A DNA stretch of 14,148 nt from Planctomicrobium sp. (GCA_018659505.1 JABJMI010000918.1:1-14148); one strand, 5' to 3'. Shown: positions 1-7,247, counted from the first letter of the stretch. Made by a program: numbers and translations. The notes: a model not told the origin generated them from the letters alone.

Positions 1-1332
1 GATCCAGGTGTCGATCACGTCTGCGGTGAAGACATCTCCTCGCAACAAGAAGCCATGATCGTTTCGTAAAGCCGTCAGCGCCTCAGCGAGCGAACCCGGA
101 ACCTTCGCATACTCAGAAAGCTCTTCGCTCGGGAGGTCGTAGACATCTTTGTCAAGTGGCATTCCAGGATCGATTTTGTTTTGCACTCCGTCAATCGCAG
201 CCATCAAGACCGCTGCACTGGCAAGATAAGGATTACAACTTGGATCAGGGCAGCGGAACTCGAATCTTCGTGTCGAAGTCGAAGATGTATGTACCGGAAT
301 TCGAATCGCGGCGGAACGATTACGGAAGCTGTAAGTGAGATTCACCGGAGCATCAAAGCCCGGAACCGTTCGTTTGTAGCTATTGGTTGTCGGGCAGCAA
401 AATGCGAAGAGAGCGGGTGCATGTTTGAGGATTCCCCCAACAGCGTGCATCGCCAGTTCACTCATTGAACCATATCCGGAGCCTGCGAAGAGTGTCTCTT
501 CGTTTTTCCACAATGAAAGGTGCATGTGCATTCCGGAACCATTGTCGTTCCAGAGCGGTTTGGGCATGAAGGTCGCTGTCTCGCCGTATTTCTGCGCGAC
601 ATTCTTGACGATGTATTTGAAGCGTAACATGTTGTCCGCAGCTTGAAGCAACGGAGCGTAATCAAGATCGACTTCACACTGACCACCCGTTGATACTTCG
701 TGAAAGTGACCATTGATTTTGATTCCGCATTCTTGAGCAGTCAACATGATCTCGGTACGCAAATCTTGCAGCGTGTCGACCGGTGGCATTGGGAAATAAC
801 CTTCCCGTTTACGGATTTGTTGCCCGGTATGCTTGTCACCGTTCGCCCGCCCTCGGTTCCATTCTCCTTCGATGCTGTCGAGATGGTAATAGCCTTCATG
901 TTCGTTTTGATCGAAACGGACATCATCAAACACGAAGAACTCCGGCTCTAAGCCAAAGTAAGCGGTGTCCGCTATTCCGGTCGATTGCATGTAGACTTCA
1001 GCTTTGCGAGCAACATTTCTCGGATCACGATTGTAATCGGTGCGAGTAATCGGATCCTGTACATTGCAAGTCATCGCAAGAGTTGACTTCATAAACGGGT
1101 CAACAATCGCAGTTTCCGGCTGCGGCACGACCAGCATGTCGCTTTCGTTGATCGCTTGCCAACCTCGAATGGAAGAACCATCAAAGGTGAAGCCATCTTC
1201 GAAACTTTCTTCCGTGAGAGCTTGCACAGGAATCGTAAAGTGCTTCTGCATTCCCGGAAAATCCATGAAACGCAAATCAACAGCACGAATCTCTTTTTGT
1301 CGGCAAAACGCCAGTACTTCACGCGGTGTCAT
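1..1332 (-). CDS. glnA: Glutamine synthetase type I-beta, 3' end off the left edge
   Basis: Condenses glutamate and ammonia to glutamine using ATP, the main cytoplasmic entry of ammonium into organic nitrogen. I translated the minus strand by hand: 444 codons without a stop, starting at ATG 1332-1330 behind AGGAAG (1339-1344, six bases away). Visible landmarks: the FDGSSIRGW strand (residues 50-58, catalytic Asp51), metal/glutamate ligands in GLEPEFFVFD (127-136) and E212/E220, NGSGMHMHLS (264-273), the flap and NRSAAIRIP (338-346), and RRFEFRCPDPSCNPYLA. The ~25-residue insertion after residue 140 and the adenylylation motif VYDLPSEE (Tyr398, matching E. coli Tyr397) place it in the GSI-beta class, so GlnE-type adenylylation control is likely. 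About 25 C-terminal residues are missing compared with the usual ~469. Odd point: the flap reads GFDAP where the family has GYEAP, so the catalytic glutamate is aspartate. Identity is essentially certain. Confidence 0.97.
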   Translation of the reverse strand, partial: MTPREVLAFCRQKEIRAVDLRFMDFPGMQKHFTIPVQALTEESFEDGFTFDGSSIRGWQAINESDMLVVPQPETAIVDPFMKSTLAMTCNVQDPITRTDYNRDPRNVARKAEVYMQSTGIADTAYFGLEPEFFVFDDVRFDQNEHEGYYHLDSIEGEWNRGRANGDKHTGQQIRKREGYFPMPPVDTLQDLRTEIMLTAQECGIKINGHFHEVSTGGQCEVDLDYAPLLQAADNMLRFKYIVKNVAQKYGETATFMPKPLWNDNGSGMHMHLSLWKNEETLFAGSGYGSMSELAMHAVGGILKHAPALFAFCCPTTNSYKRTVPGFDAPVNLTYSFRNRSAAIRIPVHTSSTSTRRFEFRCPDPSCNPYLASAAVLMAAIDGVQNKIDPGMPLDKDVYDLPSEELSEYAKVPGSLAEALTALRNDHGFLLRGDVFTADVIDTWI

Positions 1333-1423
1333 CAATTACTTCCTGAAATGTCCCACTGATTTTGAACACCGAGTCTTCGAGATCCTAGCATCAGAATCTC
1401 AACGCTTCAGCTTTCAATAAAAA

Positions 1424-1460
1424 AACGATAGCACACGGCGCAGTGCTGTGTACTATCGTT
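1424..1460 (-). terminator. Strong hairpin plus T tract in the glnA upstream region
   Basis: Bases 1424-1436 pair with 1448-1460 with one C/A mismatch, and GU/GC pairs continue the stem to a three-base loop at 1441-1443. Read on the minus strand the stem is followed directly by a run of seven T (1419-1425), the pattern of a Rho-independent terminator. It lies ~90 bases before the glnA start codon and ~545 bases after the stop of the preceding minus-strand gene. It may end that gene's long 3' untranslated transcript and insulate glnA, or act as an attenuator inside the glnA leader. The structure is seen; the role is inferred. Confidence 0.75.
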
Positions 1461-1550
1461 ACATGTCGTGAACAGAAAATGAAGTCTCTACTGGGTGGAT
1501 ACAGGAGGTTCTTCGGACAATGTTGTGTCTGAAACAAACAAAATAAATTT

Positions 1551-1583
1551 CACCGCGGAGGCACAGAGGCGCGGAGAAATGAA
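1551..1583 (+). repeat. Left arm of an imperfect inverted repeat (CACCGCGGAGGCACAGAGG type)
   Basis: The G+A-rich element begins CACCGCGGAGGCACAGAGG and ends GCGGAGAAATGAA. Its imperfect inverse is at 1921-1947 (on the minus strand CACCACTGAGGCACGGAGAAA), which lacks about eight bases of this copy. The two arms bracket ~340 bases of non-coding DNA. The motif resembles 'caccgcagaggcgcagagg' elements I recall scattered between genes in many bacterial genomes; only the two copies here are actually seen. Confidence 0.6.
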
Positions 1584-1600
1584 GAATACCCCCAGTATTC
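1584..1600. other. Small perfect hairpin GAATAC/GTATTC
   Basis: A six-base-pair stem (1584-1589 with 1595-1600) closes a five-base loop immediately beside the left inverted-repeat arm. No T tract follows on either strand, so it is not called a terminator. It is probably part of the repeat element. Confidence 0.4.
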
Positions 1601-1680
1601 ATCACTGCTCAGTACAGATAGTTGCCTGAGATGTAAGATAAACAGCTGTCGGAGTTGATTGAGTGAAGCGAAACGATGTC

Positions 1681-1736
1681 CCTTCTCCCCACATTTGAAA
1701 TTCATTCTCGCCAGCTACTTGGTTGTGGGGAGAAGG
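1681..1736. repeat. Hairpin repeat CCTTCTCCCC…GGGGAGAAGGTTAGGATGAGGGG
   Basis: CCTTCTCCCCACA (1681-1693) is perfectly complementary to TGTGGGGAGAAGG (1724-1736), a 13-bp stem with a 30-base loop, followed by GTTAGGATGAGGGG. This matches the general form of the 'ccctctccc…gggagagggttagggtgaggg' intergenic repeat that I recall from many bacterial chromosomes. It lies between the arms of the larger inverted repeat. Its function is unknown; REP-like mobile or structural elements are the closest comparison. Confidence 0.6.
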
Positions 1737-1810
1737 TTAGGATGAGGGGACTAAATTGTATCAGCGATTTCACTGATTATCAAAAAGCCTCACTAATAAA
1801 TCCCACGTCA

Positions 1811-1848
1811 CTTGCGGTGGCAGACGCAGGGGGCAACTTCACCGCAAG
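1811..1848. other. Perfect 9-bp inverted repeat in the glnA-upstream gap
   Basis: CTTGCGGTG (1811-1819) pairs perfectly with CACCGCAAG (1840-1848) over a 20-base loop. Just to its right AAGGCT (1846-1851) faces AGCCTT (1871-1876), a competing stem. Neither is followed by a T tract. These add to the impression that 1550-1950 is a patchwork of folded, non-coding repeat elements. Confidence 0.4.
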
Positions 1849-1920
1849 GCTATCTGAATCTGTCGTTCCGTCAGCCTTCCAGATAATGATCCCCATGTGA
1901 ACAGATACAGAAATTCTTTC

Positions 1921-1947
1921 CTCAGTTTTCTCCGTGCCTCAGTGGTG
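1921..1947 (-). repeat. Right arm of the imperfect inverted repeat
   Basis: On the minus strand this reads CACCACTGAGGCACGGAGAAA followed by ACTGAG, matching the arm at 1551-1583 apart from an eight-base deletion and a few substitutions. The whole 1333-2003 gap holds no credible gene: its only open frame of note, 1676-1900 on the plus strand, runs through the hairpin repeat. Confidence 0.55.
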
Positions 1948-2003
1948 ATTCATTTCTTGAAATGGTTACACGGCTTGAGATTTCGGAAGAATACTGAAAT
2001 CAA

Positions 2004-3668
2004 TTACTCAGATTTGCTTCGCTGTTTATTTTTCTTCTGGTCTTCTTTGAGGGCAATCCCAAAGAGCTTGAAGTAACCTGCTTGAGCGTTCAAACTCGCA
2101 GAGAGGCCGTCGGGAACAGCCTTTAATTCGAAGGTGATTCGATCGTCTTCTGCATTCGGAATTGCCTGACGAACCATTTTAATTTTCTTAAGATCATGCT
2201 GGTGCTTCTCCGCAAGAACTAGCCAGGGATCGAGAGAAAATTCAATTGCGAGAATTTGACCAGCATTAGGTGAACCTTTTCGTTGAACTCGTTCTTCCAA
2301 CAAGTCTGGCGTTTGCTTGTCACCGAGAGCGATCCAAAACCTGTCAGAGCTGACTCCAACAAAGAGTGACGCAGAATCACCATACAACCGCCGGTCCTCT
2401 TCACGTTGGTTCCGTCCTTGTAACCGATGTAAACTCAGTCCCTTTGATTGATGAAAGTTCAATTCCACTTCCTGAATGTCTTCCGAGTCGCGAACATAAG
2501 GTAAGATCGTTTCCAGAAAATTCTTAACTAAGTCGGATTCCATGATGTTTAACCCTGCCAAGAGGATCATGTTGTTCTGATTGGATTCATTGAAGGCGAT
2601 GGTCGCGATCAAATCTCCTCGCTGTACTGTTTTCTCAAGTGCGTCGAAGGCACCTTTCAGGGGACCACGATCCATTTCAGCCAGTTGAGGACCGATTTCG
2701 TCTTTAATTTGCTTGCGGGCAAGATGGAATGCTTCCAGTAGAAAAGCTTGCAATTCTTGAGGGATTTTCACTCCCAGTTGAGCTTGAAATGGGGCATCCC
2801 CATTCGTTTGAAGCGAAACCTTTGACGGATCAAGCTCAAGGTGATTGAGTTGGGTCGCCAATACCGAATCAGTCTTTGCTTTCCAATGTAAATTGACTGC
2901 GACCTCTGATTCGATCTGGATCCCCGCTGTCAAGGATTGTGAATCGCTCACAACATGTAAGAAAGTGGCTTTGATAAGTTCGATAAGTTGACTTCGCAAA
3001 CGGAACTCATCGTCTGATTCTTCTGGCTTGCGGATCTCTTCCTTTTTCATGTCGTTGTTAATTTTCCGCACAAAGGAAGAACGTACCGGCTCAGAGAGTC
3101 CGAGGAAATCGACACGAGCATAAAGATCATTCAACTTCGTCTGAACCTGTATCTCAGCCAGAAAGTCTTCGGTTACCAGAGACAGGAGTTCCTCGTTTTG
3201 TGAAATCAACAGATAGTCGTCTTGTAGGTGAATATGTAGTTGCAATTTCGGCAATTTTACCTTCCAGCGACCGTCTGAAACGTCCGTGATGACTGGGAGT
3301 TTCTGCTGGAGAGATTTCACAAGCGATGTCCCATCTGTCACAGGAAGAAAAGCAATCCCAGCGGGAGAATCCAATATATCGCGGCGTAGAACGATTGCAG
3401 CACCGAAGGGGCGCGTTTTGTCTACACCGGGCAGCTTATTGATGTTGTTTTTGAGTTTCTGGTAGATGTTGAGTAAGTCTTCATGCTCGCTGACTGTCGC
3501 GAGTCGAACGACGTCTTCTTCAAACCGTTCCAGCCCGGCGGAAGCAACAACTGCCAATGGGCGACTCATGTACTCTGAATCATCTGCATGGATGACGTGC
3601 TGCGATGCTCCGCAAAAGAAAAGCAGAGCGAAGCCCATGGGAGCATTCAGTAATGAATTCCGAGACAT
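2004..3668 (-). CDS. Exported protein of unknown function (554 aa)
   Basis: I do not recognise a named family. A basic start (MSRNSLLNAP), a hydrophobic stretch (MGFALLFFCGAS) and a likely cleavage after ...HVIHA at about residue 28 indicate Sec export. The mature part is a soluble-looking alternation of beta-type segments (e.g. GAAIVLRRDIL, WKVKLPKLQLHIHL, DRFWIALGD) and charged helices, ending in a very basic, lysine-rich tail. The layout recalls large planctomycete exported proteins of DUF3352-like type, but that is a guess. Start choice: TTG 3671 and ATG 3668 are adjacent and in frame, with a stop (TAA) three codons upstream; AAAAGG at 3681-3686 is 9 bases from the TTG and 12 from the ATG. 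ATG is used here, TTG is possible. It is transcribed away from ribE. No hairpin with a T tract follows closely; the first lies at 1424-1460. Confidence 0.85.
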   Translation of the reverse strand: MSRNSLLNAPMGFALLFFCGASQHVIHADDSEYMSRPLAVVASAGLERFEEDVVRLATVSEHEDLLNIYQKLKNNINKLPGVDKTRPFGAAIVLRRDILDSPAGIAFLPVTDGTSLVKSLQQKLPVITDVSDGRWKVKLPKLQLHIHLQDDYLLISQNEELLSLVTEDFLAEIQVQTKLNDLYARVDFLGLSEPVRSSFVRKINNDMKKEEIRKPEESDDEFRLRSQLIELIKATFLHVVSDSQSLTAGIQIESEVAVNLHWKAKTDSVLATQLNHLELDPSKVSLQTNGDAPFQAQLGVKIPQELQAFLLEAFHLARKQIKDEIGPQLAEMDRGPLKGAFDALEKTVQRGDLIATIAFNESNQNNMILLAGLNIMESDLVKNFLETILPYVRDSEDIQEVELNFHQSKGLSLHRLQGRNQREEDRRLYGDSASLFVGVSSDRFWIALGDKQTPDLLEERVQRKGSPNAGQILAIEFSLDPWLVLAEKHQHDLKKIKMVRQAIPNAEDDRITFELKAVPDGLSASLNAQAGYFKLFGIALKEDQKKNKQRSKSE

Positions 3669-3754
3669 CAAGGTGCGTTACCTTTTCGGTGAGGACGGTC
3701 AGTTGAGGAGGGAGGTATTCCGTAAAGTATTCAATGCGGCGTTCTGCCCAGATG

Positions 3755-3889
3755 TCACGAAGTGGACGACATCTCAAACATCACCTTACCTTGCACAGTG
3801 TAGTGAGTATCCTGTCTCTCATTGAATCGTGAGGGTTTATTGATATCAATACCTTCTAGGATAGATTGCGGTTGCACTCGATTCATCAT
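3755..3889 (-). CDS. Candidate small ORF (44 aa), doubtful
   Basis: The minus strand encodes a 44-residue peptide beginning MMNRVQPQSILEGID and ending in SSTS. It starts at ATG 3889-3887 with GAGGA about six bases upstream, in the divergent promoter region. It shows no signal peptide or membrane segment and I recognise no family. In the next frame, overlapping its end, an open stretch (TTG start at 3777, to 3580) contains the protein-like IWAERRIEYFTEYLPP, so the two could be pieces of one frameshifted gene, or the whole could be a leader of the downstream 554-aa gene. Support is only the ribosome-binding-like sequence and the open frame. Confidence 0.3.
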   Translation of the reverse strand: MMNRVQPQSILEGIDINKPSRFNERQDTHYTVQGKVMFEMSSTS

Positions 3890-3917
3890 AAATCATCCTC
3901 AATTCAAAATTGACTGA

Positions 3918-3950
3918 TTGGACAATTTAACAACAGCTTGTCATAATTGT
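3918..3950. promoter_or_regulatory. Possible divergent promoter with dyad operator ahead of ribE
   Basis: TTGGAC (3918-3923) and CATAAT (3942-3947), 18 bases apart, could be a weak -35/-10 pair reading toward ribE. The same stretch is an imperfect dyad: ACAATT-TA-ACAA, a CAGC centre (3934-3937), then TTGT-CAT-AATTGT. On the minus strand the symmetric pair TTGAAC/TTAAAT (18-base spacer) could serve the divergent gene. A dyad inside a promoter spacer suggests a repressor site, but planctomycete promoters are poorly matched by E. coli consensus, so this stays tentative. Confidence 0.3.
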
Positions 3951-3974
3951 TCAATGGAACGGTTCATATTGCCC

Positions 3975-4029
3975 AAATTCAGCCCGAAGCCCATTTCGCT
4001 AACAGCGGAATAAGCTTCGGGCTGAATTT
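3975..4029 (+). terminator. Terminator-like hairpin in the ribE leader (possible attenuator)
   Basis: AAATTCAGCCCGAAGC (3975-3990) pairs perfectly with GCTTCGGGCTGAATTT (4014-4029), a 16-bp stem, with a small inner CGCT/AGCG stem in the 23-base loop. The right arm runs into TTTTTAT on the plus strand. It ends 40 bases before the ribE start, and no plus-strand gene lies upstream in this window, so it is hard to explain as the terminator of another gene. I searched by eye for the conserved FMN riboswitch core here and did not see it. Confidence 0.7.
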
Positions 4030-4069
4030 TTATATCATCATGATTGCGAGACAGTGGCACACAATAGAA

Positions 4070-4717
4070 ATGTTTACAGGATTAGTTGAAAGTTTGGCAG
4101 TTGTCACCTCGATTGAGGAGAACGGTCCCGGTGTGGATATTTCGATTTCACCGAGTGCTGATCTCAACGATATCGAAACAACCGAAATTGGGGCGAGTGT
4201 CGCGATTAATGGTTGCTGCCTGACGGTGATTCGTATCCAAGATCGGAAGTGGGTTTTCCAAGCAGGGACCGAAACTCTCTCGAAAACAAACTTAGGGACA
4301 TCCAAGCAAGGATCGACTGTCAATATTGAGCGTTCATTACGTCCGACTGATCGCTTAGGAGGTCACTTCGTACAAGGTCACGTCGATGGAACCGGAACAG
4401 TCGACGCTATCGAGCAAGAAGGGGAATGGACGAATATGTGGTTCGCCGTGTCACCTTCTCTAACTCGTCAAATGGTCCCTAAAGGTTCCATCACGGTCGA
4501 CGGAATCTCTCTCACACTTGTGAATGTTGAAGAGACTCGATTCAGCGTGGCACTGATTCCCCACACGCTGCAAGTCACCACACTTGGGCAACGATCAGTG
4601 GGCGACATCGTCAATATTGAGACCGACATCATCGGGAAATACATGGAGAAAATGCTCGGAGGAATCATTCCGCAAAAAAATGAAGTACAAAGCGGCGAGG
4701 TAAGCACCAATGCCTGA
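4070..4717 (+). CDS. ribE: Riboflavin synthase alpha chain
   Basis: Dismutates two molecules of 6,7-dimethyl-8-ribityllumazine to riboflavin and the pyrimidinedione precursor, the last step of riboflavin synthesis, in the cytoplasm. The 215-residue protein has the expected two tandem lumazine-binding barrels: MFTGLVES at the N-terminus, GASVAINGCCLTV (41-53) and LGGHFVQGHVDGTG (96-109) in the first, then KGSITVDGISLTLV (138-151), IPHTLQVTTLG and VNIETDIIGKY (181-191) in the second. The frame is open back to ATG 3947, but that extension crosses the leader hairpin and the family starts at MFTGLVE, so ATG 4070 is chosen. No clear Shine-Dalgarno sequence precedes it. It overlaps rsmA by eight bases, implying co-translation. 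Other riboflavin pathway genes are not in the window. Confidence 0.97.
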   Translation: MFTGLVESLAVVTSIEENGPGVDISISPSADLNDIETTEIGASVAINGCCLTVIRIQDRKWVFQAGTETLSKTNLGTSKQGSTVNIERSLRPTDRLGGHFVQGHVDGTGTVDAIEQEGEWTNMWFAVSPSLTRQMVPKGSITVDGISLTLVNVEETRFSVALIPHTLQVTTLGQRSVGDIVNIETDIIGKYMEKMLGGIIPQKNEVQSGEVSTNA

Positions 4718-5630
4718 TTACGAAAGACAAACACAAACACACTTAATGAAGAAATTCCGCGAGCATGGATTCCATCCCAGGAATCATCTCGGACAAAATT
4801 TCCTCATCGACCTCAACATCGTCGAATATGTTGTCCGCAACGCACAGCTGACTGAGAACGATGTCGTATTGGAGATCGGTGCCGGGACCGGCGGCATGAC
4901 CACCTTCATGGCGCAGCAAGCTGGGCATGTTATTTCGGTCGAGGTGGATCGGGATATGCACTCGCTGGCAGCTGAGGCAACTGAACCGTTCGACAACGTC
5001 ACTTTGCTGCTCAAAGATGCTTTGAAGAACAAAAACAATTTCGCCCCTGATGTCATTGATGAAGTCAAAAAACAACTGGCGGTCTCACCGGATCGCAGAT
5101 TGAAACTGATTGCAAACCTGCCATACAGCATCGCGACTCCGGTAATCTCTAACTTGGTCGCGACCGATTTACCGTGGATCAGAATGGTCGTCACGATTCA
5201 ATATGAACTCGGTTTGCGAATGCAGGCACAACAAAGTCAATCACATTACGGATCACTCTCGGTCTGGCTGCAATCGCAGTGCGATGTCACCATGATCAAA
5301 CAGCTGGGACCAACCGTCTTCTGGCCGCGTCCTAAGGTAGATTCGGCGATCATGCTGTTGACCCCGAATGAAGAATCGCGATCCAAGATTCAGGATCGAG
5401 CTTTCTTCCACACCTTTGTACGGCAGATCTTCGGTTTTCGTAGGAAGTTCATTCGCAGCGTCCTTGTGGGAATGTTCCGAAAACAATTAACGAAACCGCA
5501 GGTCGACGAAGTCTTAGCAGAGATGCAAATCGAGCATAACCTCCGGGCAGAACAACTCGACATCACGAAGCTCGTTGCGTTAGCGACTCAGTTTCAAAAC
5601 AAGTTGGAATCAGTTGACGCAAACGAATAA
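4710..5630 (+). CDS. rsmA: 16S rRNA (adenine-1518/1519) dimethyltransferase
   Basis: Uses S-adenosylmethionine to dimethylate two adjacent adenosines in the 3' terminal helix of 16S rRNA, a late step of 30S maturation; also known as ksgA. Motifs in order: NHLGQNFLID (25-34), the SAM-binding VLEIGAGTGG (53-62), the acidic loop VEVDRD (77-82), the catalytic NLPYS (136-140), and the C-terminal region with YGSLSVW, WPRPKVDSA and GFRRKFIRS. At 306 residues it is about 30 longer than the E. coli enzyme. The start codon overlaps the ribE stop, with GGCGAGG at 4694-4700 nine bases upstream, so translation coupling to ribE is likely. The frame is intact and all key residues are present. Confidence 0.97.
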   Translation: MPDYERQTQTHLMKKFREHGFHPRNHLGQNFLIDLNIVEYVVRNAQLTENDVVLEIGAGTGGMTTFMAQQAGHVISVEVDRDMHSLAAEATEPFDNVTLLLKDALKNKNNFAPDVIDEVKKQLAVSPDRRLKLIANLPYSIATPVISNLVATDLPWIRMVVTIQYELGLRMQAQQSQSHYGSLSVWLQSQCDVTMIKQLGPTVFWPRPKVDSAIMLLTPNEESRSKIQDRAFFHTFVRQIFGFRRKFIRSVLVGMFRKQLTKPQVDEVLAEMQIEHNLRAEQLDITKLVALATQFQNKLESVDANE

Positions 5631-5654
5631 CTAAGACAATCTCCTAGGCGAGCG

Positions 5655-5672
5655 GGGGAGCGTAAGCTCCCT
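5655..5672. other. GNRA-type hairpin between rsmA and guaB
   Basis: GGGAGC (5656-5661) pairs with GCTCCC (5666-5671) around a GTAA tetraloop, with a GT pair added outside. The sequence around it (gcgggggagcgtaagctccctgt) has no T tract, so it is more likely an RNA stability or processing element, or a dispersed intergenic hairpin, than a terminator. It sits in the 129-base gap between rsmA and the chosen guaB start; the rest of that gap shows nothing I can name. Confidence 0.5.
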
Positions 5673-5759
5673 GTCCAAGTGAAGCGTACGAAGCAGCAAC
5701 TACAGTAAAACAACCAAAGTTATCAACACAGAATATTTTACTACCGCAAGAGGTTGAAA

Positions 5760-7247
5760 TTGAAAGATCGCATTCTTGAAACTGGCGTCACATTTGATGA
5801 TGTGTTACTCGTCCCGGCTTACAGCGAACTAATGCCCGGCGAAGTTAATGTTTCTTCGAAACTGACCAGAAACATCGACGTCAATATCCCGATTGTTTCC
5901 AGTCCGATGGATACTGTCACCGAATGTGACATGGCGATTGCCATGGCACAAGAAGGTGGAATCGGCATCATCCACAAGAATTTATCCATTGAGCAGCAGT
6001 CTCTCGAAGTCGACGCAGTCAAGCGCAGCGAACATGGAGTCATCGTTGATCCCGTCACTTTGCCGGCTCATACAAGAGTGGCTGAAGCAATCGAAATGAT
6101 GGACTCTCGAAATATCGGTGGTGTTCCAATCACTGAACCATCGGGGAAACTCTTGGGGATCTTGACTCGTCGCGATCTTCGCTTTCTTGAGTCGGGAGAG
6201 ACTCCGGTTTCCGAAATCATGACGAAAGAGAATCTGGTCACTGCTCGAGAAGATACCGACTTAAAGAGTGCGGAACGTATTCTTCGCGAGAACAAGGTCG
6301 AGAAACTCCTGTTAGTCGATGACAACTTTCTTCTCAAAGGGCTGATCACGATCAAAGATATCGATAAGAATTTACGTTATCCGCGAGCGAATAAAGATTA
6401 TCGCGGCCGCCTGCGAGTCGGTGCAGCGGTCGGAGTTCATGATGTTGATCGGGCGGAGCAGCTCATCAAATCGGGAGTTGATGTCCTCGTTGTCGACAGC
6501 GCCCATGGACACTCTAAGAATGTGATAGATACTGTCAAAACGATCAAATCACGCTGGGATATTGATGTCATCGCTGGCAATATCGCTACCTATGACGGAG
6601 CGAAAGCGTTGCTCGATGCGGGTGCCGATGGAATCAAGGTTGGAATTGGTCCCGGTTCGATTTGTACAACTCGAATTATTTCCGGAGTCGGAGTACCTCA
6701 ATTAACAGCCGTCGCTGCTGCAGCGAAAGCGGTTGCTGGCACTGATGTGCCTATTATTGCCGATGGAGGCATTCGCTACAGCGGAGATATGACGAAAGCC
6801 CTAGCTGCCGGAGGGTTTACAGTGATGCTGGGCGGCTTGTTGGCTGGCATGGACGAAAGTCCCGGTGAAACGATTCTTTATCAAGGTCGCCGATTCAAGA
6901 GATATCGCGGCATGGGATCGCTCGGAGCGATGGTAAAAGGGAGTAGTGAGCGTTATCGGCAAAGCCTGACTGAAGATGAAGGACGCGGAACGCCGAAATT
7001 AGTACCAGAAGGCGTTGAGGGACGTGTTCCATACAAAGGTCCTCTCAACAGCCTATTGTACCAGCTCGTAGGGGGGTTACGTGCCGGGATGGGATATCTC
7101 GGCGTTCGATCGATCGATGATCTTCGGACGAAATCTCAATTCCTGCGAGTGTCGGCGGCAACGGTAAGGGAGAACCATCCGCATGACATTGCCATCACGC
7201 AAGAAGCGCCAAACTATACGACTGAACATAGTTCAGGCGATCACTAA
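5760..7247 (+). CDS. guaB: Inosine-5'-monophosphate dehydrogenase
   Basis: Oxidises IMP to XMP with NAD+, the committed step of guanine nucleotide synthesis. From the chosen start the protein has 495 residues: [12 protein letters not shown] near the N-terminus, SSPMDTVTE, a CBS pair (about residues 95-205, with [20 protein letters not shown] and [18 protein letters not shown]), VDSAHGHS, the catalytic loop [12 protein letters not shown] with Cys302, the IMP phosphate site (DGGIRYSGD), the flap [11 protein letters not shown] and [12 protein letters not shown] with the Arg/Tyr flap pair, ending with a loose acidic tail. Two in-frame TTG codons compete: TTG 5754 touches the AAGAGG at 5748-5753, whereas TTG 5760 sits six bases after it, so 5760 is preferred. 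A TTG start suggests modest translation. The next gene begins inside its 3' end. Confidence 0.97.
   Translation: MKDRILETGVTFDDVLLVPAYSELMPGEVNVSSKLTRNIDVNIPIVSSPMDTVTECDMAIAMAQEGGIGIIHKNLSIEQQSLEVDAVKRSEHGVIVDPVTLPAHTRVAEAIEMMDSRNIGGVPITEPSGKLLGILTRRDLRFLESGETPVSEIMTKENLVTAREDTDLKSAERILRENKVEKLLLVDDNFLLKGLITIKDIDKNLRYPRANKDYRGRLRVGAAVGVHDVDRAEQLIKSGVDVLVVDSAHGHSKNVIDTVKTIKSRWDIDVIAGNIATYDGAKALLDAGADGIKVGIGPGSICTTRIISGVGVPQLTAVAAAAKAVAGTDVPIIADGGIRYSGDMTKALAAGGFTVMLGGLLAGMDESPGETILYQGRRFKRYRGMGSLGAMVKGSSERYRQSLTEDEGRGTPKLVPEGVEGRVPYKGPLNSLLYQLVGGLRAGMGYLGVRSIDDLRTKSQFLRVSAATVRENHPHDIAITQEAPNYTTEHSSGDH

Noticed and set aside
1676..1900. 74-aa plus-strand ORF in the glnA-upstream gap
   Set aside because: It runs through the CCTTCTCCCC hairpin repeat and other inverted repeats, has no ribosome binding site and shows no protein-like pattern.
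3466..3825. 119-aa plus-strand ORF over the start of the 554-aa exported protein
   Set aside because: Antisense shadow of a long minus-strand gene with a signal peptide; no supporting start signals.
3947..4069. N-terminal extension of ribE to ATG 3947
   Set aside because: The extension crosses a 16-bp perfect hairpin and has no family resemblance, while riboflavin synthases begin MFTGLVE exactly at ATG 4070.
3900..4070. FMN riboswitch ahead of ribE
   Set aside because: The conserved core segments of the RFN element are not visible; only a simple terminator-like hairpin is present.
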